Position numbers and translations under genes: made by a program
Source: Panaeolus papilionaceus
Lineage: Eukaryota > Basidiomycota > Agaricomycetes > Agaricales
Length of the DNA stretch: 64,000 bases
Assembly (NCBI GenBank): GCA_015501605.1
Contig: JADNRZ010000023.1
Coordinates: 434,001 to 498,000 of the forward strand
Direction: 5' to 3'
The notes under the pieces: model-generated
What the model saw: the letters and a program-made list of their open reading frames with translations, nothing else
What the model was told of the DNA's origin: nothing
Databases searched by the model: none
Shown here: positions 1-9,700 of the stretch, piece by piece
Layout: every line of letters begins with the position of its first letter
How positions within the stretch are numbered: the first letter of the stretch is position 1

Positions 1-161
1 GAGTGCTATCATGTTAGAAATCGAAAAGCGAATAATTTGAGAAAACCGCCTTTTTGAACGAAATAAAGTAGGCTCATAATTATACACGAAGGTTGTTAAT
101 AGGAAGAATGGTTTCTGCCTTTTGATGTCATCAATAAGAATGCGTGGTAATGGGCAGCCTT

Positions 162-1092
162 TCAGAGCACGCCGGAGCTTTTGATAATTCCTTTCCAGCT
201 CTTACAGATGTACGATGCGAATAGACTGACCTCCTCAACCGAGGACTTAACTTTTGTGTTGGTCTCGAGCAACGAATCAAGGAATGCCACCGCAGTATTT
301 GGTGACGTCAATTGATGTAATTCTGAATACGAGGTAAACATTGCGGCGCACTCAAGTGGATTGTATTTTCAATTGGGCCACTTACCTGCAGCTGCGTAAA
401 CGATCGCAAAGGAGCCACGCCGTGCATACCAGTCAAACTGTAAGGGAATTGAAAACTCAATAAACAAACACAATATTTTGGAGGTGGCATCCTACCTGAA
501 GAGCACCGTCTCCGGTGACATAGCATGCTTCATCGGCGATGCTGTATGCGTGTTTCAAGGCAGGTCGTGGGTCAAGAAGTGGTAGCCCGGTAGAGGGAGA
601 CGCTAAAAGAGCAAAAGCCTGGTCAAGAGGTTTAGCTATTCATTGGGACGCGTAAAAAGGATTTAAGAACCTCTGGGAGAAATTTCAAAGCGGGCTTGTT
701 GTATTCCAGACGCGCCTGTAGGACGTCCTTTATTGTGGCCCGCTTTATGGCAGAGTTGGGCTCTTGAGTTCTGGGTTCCAGAGGTCGGGTTACACCCGGA
801 ACACGAGCCATCTGAGAAAGTCCTTCTTTCAACCAAGCATCAATAAGGGTAAGCCTTGCTTCGTCTCCTTTTCCAAATAACGCAGACACCGCAGTATCAG
901 TCAGAGGCCCGGTATGCGCCTCCTTGGGAGGCAATGCCATGACAGAGTGGGCCAAGGCTTCACGAGTAAAGCCATGTGTGTGAACCAACGTAACAGCAGT
1001 TCTAAGTAGCTTGACACTAAACAAGTCACATTTAACGCTCCTTCTTAACGATGTATGCTATGGGAAAGAACATACCTGGACGTCGTGGACAT
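162..1092 (-). CDS. COQ9: Ubiquinone biosynthesis protein COQ9, mitochondrial
   Basis: Model: complement(join(162..322,386..437,496..618,671..1016,1076..1092)), 232 aa. COQ9 is a lipid-binding protein of the mitochondrial coenzyme Q synthesis complex; it presents quinone intermediates to COQ7. The N-terminal block THGFTREAL, then LFGKGDEARLTLIDAWL, LPLLDPRPALKHAYSIADEA and FDWYARRGSFAIVYAAAELH match the helical COQ9 family in order. The start lies in a 17-nt first exon (MSTTSS) that splices in frame to VKLLRTAV. Introns are 52-63 nt. The donor after LPE (gttctt) is weak, but the resulting LPEAFALLASP fits the family. No separate mitochondrial presequence is obvious in this short N-terminus, so an extra upstream exon is possible. 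It is divergent from the eIF3j gene, with only 203 bp between the start codons. Confidence 0.9.
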
Positions 1093-1295
1093 CGTCGAGC
1101 TCGTTCTGCTCAGCTAGGTTGCCAAAAACAGCCACAAGATATCGTGTGATTTATCGGTAAATTCCGAATTGGTGCCGAGCGATAACCCTTTACCCGATCT
1201 CATACCAGATTCAGTAAAACTGATAACAAAAGTCATCATTGCTCTTGATCTATAACCACGTAGAAGTAATCCACTTTAGAGAAGAACGCAGACGA
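1093..1295. promoter_or_regulatory. Short divergent promoter between COQ9 and eIF3j
   Basis: The start codons of COQ9 (minus) and the eIF3 subunit j gene (plus) are 203 bp apart and point away from each other. The interval must hold both 5' leaders and probably both promoters. No clear TATA box is visible on either strand, which suits a housekeeping pair. Shared regulation is an inference from the spacing. Confidence 0.55.
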
Positions 1296-2330
1296 ATGTC
1301 GGACTGGGGTGAGTGTTTTACAACCAGATGGCACAGAAACAGGTTGATTGAACGCGCGTCTTGCAGAAGAATCAGATAGTGAGCCTGAGGTGAAGGGAAA
1401 GCCCACCAAAGTTGAGGCAGCAAAGCCCGTCGCGCCACCTCCAGTCAAACGTCCAGCTGGTAAGAAGTGGGAGGGTGAAGACGAAGAGGAGTCAGAGCCG
1501 GCGGTACGCCCAACGTTCGACATTATTGCAAGATCCACAGGGTCGCTGATCAGCATGCGTTGACCTATCAGAGCGACTGGGAAGAGTCTTCATCGGAAGA
1601 GTCGTCAGAGGAGGAGGTTGCCCCTGTTGCGCCTCCAAAAAAGAAGGGAACATTGAAGGCAAAACTCGCGGAAAAAGAGGCGGCGAAGGCAGCGAATCAA
1701 GCAGCATCTGACGAATATGACTCTGACGCCGTGCTTGATCCCCGAGAAAAGGCCCGCAGAGACAGGGAGCGAGAGCTGAAGGCCGACCTTAACAATGCCG
1801 CCGACCTTTTAGGAGCTGCAGCTTTGGGAGGTACGCCCACTAATTCTATTTAATGCTATATGGCCCTAATTCGTACCTGTTGTCCGATTATAGGCACTTC
1901 CTCATCTGAGTTGGATTCTCTGATATCCTTCCAACCTCGCACCAAGGAGGACTTCCAGAAACTCTCTGATCGTATCATGGAATTCATTATCAAAAAGCAC
2001 CAAAGCAAACCACTTTACGCTTCATTTGTCGAACATCATGCTCGCGCCATCGCTCAGCCTCTTAAAGATGTAGAAGTCCGTAAAGCCGCCAGCGGTCTGA
2101 CGACCCTTGCAAACGAGAAGCAAAAGGAAGCCAGAGACAAGGCTAGCGGAAAAAAGAAGACCAAAGGAACATCAAAGCCAGTGCTAGGTTCATCAAAGGT
2201 TTCGTCGAAGTATGTTTTGATCCGCATTTTCCTTGCAATCCTTCGCTCATCCACTTTTTCAAGGTTGGATACCGGAGTGTACGAGGAAGCACTGGATGAC
2301 TTTGGAACAAATGCCGATGACTTCATGTAG
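1296..2330 (+). CDS. HCR1: Eukaryotic translation initiation factor 3 subunit J (eIF3j/Hcr1)
   Basis: Model: join(1296..1308,1367..1503,1572..1830,1894..2209,2264..2330), 263 aa, the usual family size. eIF3j binds the 40S ribosomal subunit and takes part in start-site recognition and ribosome recycling in the cytoplasm. The N-terminus begins MSDWEESDSEPE, the acidic start typical of the family. A second SDWEESSSEESSEEE segment, a charged stretch around KARRDRERELKADLNNAADL, and the conserved core DFQKLSDRIMEFIIKKHQSK ending with VRKAASGLTTLANEKQKE follow. The C-terminus ends YEEALDDFGTNADDFM. All four introns are GT..AG, 54-68 nt long, and the exon phases add up. Confidence 0.93.
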
Positions 2331-5300
2331 ACGTGCTGTCATCAGACCTTATCTCTTTCGCGAGCCGCGGGCCGTGTTTAGTATCTTACATCAATTATTA
2401 TTATGTTGAATTTTTGAGTTTCACGTAAGATTTGCAGCCAACTTTACAAGCGAAACGGATGTTAACAGCCTATCGCTTCGCCTATGAACCTACCAAGACC
2501 GATTCGCTGAACCGGGGTGTAAGATATGGTAGACCCTTCTCCTCAAGTCAATGACGAGTGAAATGAATTCAGCAGAGATCTGCCTGATCACCTATGTATA
2601 TCCTTTGACGCAACTGCATCAGGGCAACACTGGCCTGAGTGCTAGTGCTGTCTAATATTAATCAGAATTGACTCCGTATGGAATGTCACCATTGGACAAT
2701 GCTCCATACACAAGCCAGTTCACAATCTCAGTCATGTTGATGACCGATTGGAGCTTTAAAGTCTAATGATCGACGATTTCCAGTGTGCATATGTGACGAC
2801 ATGACGGGGTTGTTTTTGTAGAACCAGTGGTACACGCGCCACAGTGGATGAACCACACCGCAGCGCCAATGTTGAAATTCGTCTCCCAGACTGTACGCTT
2901 ATGGTAAACACAATTCCGCGGTCGAGAACATGCCCTAAAATACGGAGCAAAGGATCCAGCTGCCGGATCTTGATAAGGATGCATGCAACCAGTTGGGGTG
3001 GTTGCAGGGTTGACGCCCGAAGCGCCCGCCGGAGCGGCGATGAAATTTGAGTCAGCGAACCACGCCGTGCGCCCTTTGGACCCAATATAGAAGTGTGGCG
3101 CATGATGTGACGGAAGGAGCGTGATTGAAGTTTAAATGAGGAGCATACTGCTATGCAGCCTGCGACTCCATCACTTAATCACAGGAGGCGTAGCGTAGCA
3201 AACAGGGGCTGAGAATATTTCAGAACCCATTTAATATTATGCCGCAGTTTATTTCAAAGTCAGCTTCGCCTTTCGACCATTCAGATCTTATATCAGGGAT
3301 GTTGGCAAAGGTTGAAATAATTAGACCTCGGCTTGAAAGAGGAATTCGGACCCAGCATGGTGTTGCAACTCAGTGTGCCACTGGGAGTAAACTTGGGCGA
3401 TAGGTAACATGTGGGTGATTTCGAGTAAATCCAACGGTCAGCTGCCCCATGGTCCCAGATCGTTCTTACCCTGCGATCAGCATGATAGTAAGTTGGGGAA
3501 AGGAATTAACAGACTTGAAATGTACCATCGCTGTCCCCGGAATTCGGATTCCGGTTGGGGCTCAGCTCCAGCTAGGGTCAGAATAAACCTTGAGACAAGT
3601 GGTGCGGCCTGGATAAAAGAGGCGCCGAATTGCCGGTATTTCTATGACCGTCGTGGTATACAAATCAGATGTGGGTCCAGTGATGTCGAACGCCGGCCTC
3701 AGCCGGAATAAGCGCTCCTTATCATTTTCCTCGAAGCCAATAGTGAGATGGTTGGCGTTAACAAATCAACCAAGGTAACCCAACTACATAGTGGCGAACG
3801 TATATATATCATGTTTCCACGTGCAGACCGCTGTTCTTGCCTAAGTTCCAGTCACAACAAGATGGCACGACCACGTCAACCGCGATCCTGAGTTTTTTTT
3901 TATACGACAACTTTAGCCGGTGACTGACCTATTGCGGATGATATAAAGTGTCAAAATGGGACCGACTACGTTCACACTACCCGTATTTTTGCCGCAACGC
4001 AATTTCCACTTTCGCCGAGGTGTCGCTGCCTTTCTCAGACTCTCCCCGGATTCATTTGTTAGAAATGAGGCAACCTCGCCTTGAACTTTGATCATTTGGG
4101 ACTCTAAACGTATCCCTCAGGGGATCATCGTTCAAATATAGAACCTACACCTCTGGTTCGATCGATGGATGCCCCACTTTCTGTCACCATCCGATGCACA
4201 ATGCATAGCCAGAAAGTCGCTGTGGCAAAGTAGGGTGTCGCTCGAAAATGAGGGCAATCTGTGTGCTTATTCACAACGTTACGTTGCCCCTTGCCTGTAT
4301 ATTAACATCGCCCAATCTTCGGACCTACACTACCAGATGAAGCATTAATTTGGCTCTTTGTGGGAGATCCATCTTCTTGTTCTTATCTTGTTTGGCATGT
4401 TGGTCCATCTATGCATGAGTGGAACTCCGGCGTAAAAGAGGGGATGAGCAGCGTCCCTGATTATGACACAATTCATTGACTTCTCATGGTGCTTATGTGT
4501 CCACCGTCCTGAACGCAGTTACCCCACGAAAGGTTTAGCAATCTCTGGCCATTGTTCTGTGGGAAAACAGCTTTACGGTCTGCAGCAACAAAGCTGAACA
4601 AATCTAACGGCACTACATATAATGCGCTAGGCACTTGTTAGACACTGTATTCTATTCGAACTAGGCTTGGGACTTTCTAATCGTCATGTGGGGGCATATT
4701 AAGAACTCCGACAAAACGATGCTTCTCTCTCGGATAGATTTCTCCTGTTATGTGGAGTTCTACAGATATGTCGATTGGATGCGGTACTTTTCTTCTTTCT
4801 TTGGGCTTCTGATAGAACTTCCAGCTGTCTAATCCCTCTCAGGTATGCATATTTTTGCATTCGCACGTGCAGAAGATTGCGAGGGTAAGGACCCACATTA
4901 GAACAGATCGTCTAAGCCTCCCACTTAAGCCTTCCCGTCTGAGCCCGATTAGCATTCGCCTGTATAACCATTTGGATGCTTCTGCCTTTCTCCTGACTAG
5001 TGCCATCGCTTTAGTCTCTCGGGAAGACATTATTCACATCATCGTTCATCACCTTCCGATCAACGCTGGGATATTTCTGGACAATTAAAGTCAAATAAGT
5101 TACTTGCAATATTTTAGAAAAGAAGAACAAGCACAAACCTGCATGTCAAAAGGTTTCCTGATGTCATACGTCAATCCCTGGGGAGTGCGCGCTACTTTTG
5201 TTCTGCTCGGGGATTTTGTACCAGGTTCGATGCGTGCCTGCACGAAACAAGTCAAGCTTGTCCTGAGCTCGTACCTAAAAGGAGAGATAAGATCGCACAC

Positions 5301-5703
5301 GGCTGCCTTGTGATAAGACTTTCGTCAGATTGCTACCACTTCAAGCGGTGACATCTTTCGGATAAGCGGAAACTCTGGACCAGTGACATATAACCCCAAC
5401 AAGATCTCGTAGTTCTCCAATGGTAATGGTGCTTCTATAAGTATAGGTAGATAGGATGTCACAGACATTCAAACAACAAATGTGAAGATGTCATTTCAGG
5501 CCACTTTCACATCGGGGGAAGTCCTCGTTGCGTTTGGTCACCGTATGTTGTCGTGCCGTGCATTTGGTGCATGGTAGTACATTCGTTTTCAAAAGGACCG
5601 AAATAGATTTCCGAGATGAATGCTCGCTATAAAATATTCCGAAGCAAAGATAATGGGCCCCCACTACTTTTCGTAGTTCTTATCGCAGACCCACTTCACC
5701 TTA
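2331..5703. other. Long stretch without a supportable gene
   Basis: About 3.4 kb with only short ORFs (under about 100 codons) on both strands. None shows a recognisable domain, and none could be joined with plausible introns into a convincing protein. No transposon coding region, long terminal repeat or tandem repeat was seen. There is one short T run near 3893-3902. The region may hold untranslated sequence, a noncoding RNA or decayed DNA; nothing in the bases decides this. Confidence 0.4.
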
Positions 5704-5928
5704 TTGTCTTGTACTCGCCACTTGGTTCGTTCTTTCCTTCCCCTCCTTACAGTCGAATTTAAGGCTGACCCTTTCTATCGCCAGCGCTCTCGCCTTATCC
5801 AAGCGGAGATTTTCGAACATATTGCTTTGTCATTGCCACTGATTGATACTGTCACCTGTACGTGGGCGCTCCATCTTAGTTATCTCTCCCGCCCGAATGT
5901 TGATCCTTATCCTTTATCAAGGTCTAAC

Positions 5929-6408
5929 ATGCCAACGAAAGTCGGACTCGCTATTTTCACCGATCCCGAGGACGAATGGGTTATCGCATTGACGGATTCG
6001 AATTCAGACTACCTCAGTGGTAGCACTCGACTGTATCGAATCTACGCACGCAGGAATCAGGTTTGGTGCCGAAAGGACTGGGAGGTAGCCGGTCTCCTTA
6101 GCGCCCCTCGTTTTCAGGGAGTCCTGCATCTCGGTACTGTGAATGCTGAGATACCAACTCTGCATGGTCGGATGCAGAGCGTTTGCTCTAGTGAGGGTCG
6201 CGGCCAACCCAACCTAACTGATTTGCCATGGGGGCGTAAAGCCTGGATCGTTCGCGTCCTCTTGATGTTCCACTCAGAATATGGCCTTCAGATCCCGAGA
6301 GTCATCCCCAGGGACATACCATCGTTCATAGAGGGGAGGGTTTACATGCTCAACCTGAACACGCCGCTGTTACCTATGATGCCTGTCGATCATCTTGCGG
6401 ACGCTTAG
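5929..6408 (+). CDS. Hypothetical protein of unknown function, about 159 aa
   Basis: An open frame from 5704 to 6408. The better start is probably the ATG at 5929 (MPTKVGLAIFTD), since the upstream part is biased and lacks a clear start context. The protein has a beta-rich, soluble look: VGLAIFTDPEDEWVIALTDS near the start, LYRIYARRNQVWCRKDWEVAG in the middle and a proline-rich end. The pattern of an opening strand, a W residue and a later YRIYAR-like strand recalls small fungal proteins of the DUF6914 type, but that is only an impression. No signal peptide or membrane segment is visible. An additional 5' exon is possible. Confidence 0.4.
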   Translation: MPTKVGLAIFTDPEDEWVIALTDSNSDYLSGSTRLYRIYARRNQVWCRKDWEVAGLLSAPRFQGVLHLGTVNAEIPTLHGRMQSVCSSEGRGQPNLTDLPWGRKAWIVRVLLMFHSEYGLQIPRVIPRDIPSFIEGRVYMLNLNTPLLPMMPVDHLADA

Positions 6409-6790
6409 TGATTTTAGTCATTGTGTGGTTTTTCTCGTATTATTTTTTGATACCACTTCCTCCGTCCTATGTACAACTATTCTTTGGATACCTCTAGCCA
6501 CCATCGATACCTAGCGTTCATGCCACCTTGTGTACTACTTAGTGATAATCAACATTTTGCTAAATGTCTGTTAAGAAACGGCAATCGTGTATTGGGTCAT
6601 AAGGTCGTCAAGTTCGTAACTAGTACACAGTACTGAACAATGTAAGTAATCTACAACAAGAGGGGCAACAACAAACAGACAAATCGAAATGTAACAACAG
6701 CGTTGACAGTCTATATGTAGAGTCGGAGGCGACTCGAGTAAGCAATCCAAGAGAAGTCTGACAGCGGAACACAGCGCACAATGAGAACGC

Positions 6791-9700
6791 TTATTTCTTT
6801 TTCTTCTTTTTCTTCGCTGCTCCCGAGGTTGCTGCTGCAGCAGTCTCAGTGGCGGGAGCAGGGGGTTCCTCCTCTTTAGGGGTCGGTGGTGGCGCAGTCT
6901 CTGCAACCACCTCGGCAGCAGCACCGTCCTTCTTTTTCTTTTTCTTCTTCTTTCCCGTTGCTCCTGCACCACCGTCATCTTCACCATCCCCGCCGTTATC
7001 CGCTTCAGCGACTGCATCCACAGCCGCCTGCGTATCCTCAGCTGTTTCTGCGAGTGCTGTCTCTACAGCTAGTTCAGCCGCTGGTGGCGCAGGCGATGGT
7101 GCTCGGGAAGGAACCCTGGATGGGGGCTTTGACGCAGGCTTGCTAAGCGGATCGAGGTTGAAACCACTTGAGTCAAAGTTAAAGAGGTTAGACGCGTCAC
7201 CCGTAGTCGAAGGTAAGTCAGTTGTTGCTGGCTTAGGCGAAGGTTTGGGAGAGACAGTGGGCGGGTCTCCAGCCGAACTAAATCCAAAGGCGCTTGGGCC
7301 TCCCCATCCTCCTGCAGAGCCAAATCCGAATTTTGATGGCGTCGTAGGCGTTGTAACGGTGGCCCCAAGTTTGCCTTTCTTCTTCTTGCTTGTCGTGGTA
7401 ACAGGTGCAGCCCAGCTGCTTCCCCATCCGTCATCACCGCCTCCGACATCTGTAGCAACCCAGGGTTTATCCGGGGGATTGAGTTGTGAGGAAGAAAATA
7501 AAGCACCAGAGAGCGCACCAGTGCTTCCAAACAATGAAGTTTCCTGAGCCGCCTTGTCAGCCTTCTCCTTCTCCTTCTCGGCCTGCTCTTTTGCTTCCTG
7601 CTCTGCTCTCTCTTGGGCCTCCCGCTCAGCTTTCTCATTGTCGGCGGCGATACGTGCCGCCTCTGCCTCCACTCTTACTCGTTCTTCCTCTTGACGAGCC
7701 CTCTCCTCAGCATCTTTCCTCTCTTGCTCTTTTCTTGCCTCCTCCTCTTCTTTCTCCTTCTTTTCTTTCTCAGCTGTGTCCTCATCACCCCAGAGATCAG
7801 AGGCCTTGGTTGCTGCTGCGCCCTTCTTCTTCTTCTTCTTTCCACCAGCTGTGGTGATTTTGCTGTCTTCCATAGCTGTCTCGACAGCGGGGGAAGGTGC
7901 GGCTTCAAGTGCTGGGGTAGCAGGGGCGGGAGGTTCGGTTGGCGCAGGCGCGTCATTGAAGCTGGTGTTGACACCGAGGGAGCCCCAACCTCCAGGAGAT
8001 TTCCCAGCTGGGCTGGATCCGAAGTTCCAGCTGTCACCAGTCCCTTTGTTGTTATCCGTCGAGGAACCAAGACCCCAGCTGTCACCAGTCGCCTTTTTGG
8101 TGTCTGTGGAAGAGCCAAGGCCCCAACCACCTCCACCACCTCCACCCCAACCACCAGCATTGTTGGCGGCGGCGGTTTCTTGGTGTGCAGCCGCAGGAGA
8201 TGCTTCGATTTGTGAGGCAGGGTTGAGTGGGCTAAGTGGCTTATCTTTCTGTCCGAAAGGCGAAGGGTTCTTAGATGTTGAGCCCCAGTTGAGGTTACTG
8301 CCTAGGTTAGGTGAGGTTGCTGCGGCATTGACCGTTACATCCTCGACAGGAGGGCCAGCTGCTAGTTGAGGCGAGAGATCAATGCCCTTGGAGGCGCCCC
8401 AGGGGGACTTATTGGAGACAACAGGCGAGGTGCGCGAAGCCAGGCCACTTGCGGGGGTTGCTGCACCAGAACTCTTCTTCTTCTTCTTTCCTGAAGGAGT
8501 CTCAGCTGACGGCGTAACGGGGGTTGAGGTCGAGAAGCCCCAACTGTCGTTATTTTCATTGGTGTCTCCAAAGACAGCCGCTGGTGGCTCTCCGAAAATA
8601 GCATTGTTACCAGCGTGATCACCAGGGCCATTGAGGTCGGCAGCAGGTCCTGAGTCCCCGAATACACCTGGAGTACCTGAGGAGTATCCAGTGTCAAATA
8701 GACCAGCAGGGGGTTCTCCAAATACACTCTTGGGCCTCTCTCCGCCAAAGATGGGGTCGATGACACTTCGCGGCCTGTCGTAAGGAGAGGGAGCATGCTC
8801 TGCGGCGAATGGCGATTTGGGCCTGTCACCACTGGGAAAATTGGGAGATGCGTGCAGGTTGTTATTCTGAACGAGTGGTGACCTAGGGATATCAAATGAA
8901 GAGGCTTGAGGCTCGTGCCAAGATGGAGGCACGCCTGAAACAGGTCGGTCGTAAGAGGAGATTGGACGATCGTGCGCCTGAGGAGACCGGTCAAACTGAG
9001 GAGCAGGAGGCTGCGCTGGTGAACCAGCAGGAGGTTCGCCCCATAGGCTCTGCCTGTCCGACGCAGCACGAGGTGTGCCAACATTTGCGAAGCCAGTACC
9101 GTCGTTGATATCCTGGGGTTGTTCTACTCGAGGAGAAGCGTAAATGGAAGGCTCCCTAGAGTGGGGTGCAGGTGGTTGTCTGATGGAAGGAGACTTTGGC
9201 GGGGGAGGCTGAGGCGATGGTGCATCATTCCATCCACCTGGGGCGTGAGGAGGTTCCGGAATGATAGCGGTAGGAGGGGTAGGAGGTGGCGCGTTGCTCG
9301 CAGAGCTAGCGACTCGTGACATGGGGTTAGCACTGTACATGCTGCTTCTTGCAGTCCCAAGACCGCGTTCATCGTCCCTGTAACGAGATTCCCTCTCTTT
9401 GCCCTTCCTCCTATCAGAATCACTCCCCGTACGGTCCGCATCACTACCACTACCACCCAATGAACGCGAAGCTGAGATGGCAGTCTTTGTTGAAGGAGCA
9501 AGAGATGGAGAATATCCTTTAGACGAGCTGCGCTCGACTCTGGAAGGATCTGGCAAGCCAGCACTGGACTGGCGTCTGCTGGATGAAGCAGGAGGAGGAG
9601 GATAAGAGTCTACCGGGGTGCGTGTGCGTGAAGATGGAGAGCTCGGATATTCGCTGCGCCTATCTCGATCGCGTTCTGAGCGTGAAGTGTTGATTGACAT

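Noticed and set aside
6849..8618. Several long plus-strand ORFs rich in Pro, Phe, Ser or Leu
   Set aside because: They are antisense to the low-complexity tail of the Hsp70-fusion gene and arise from its repetitive codons.
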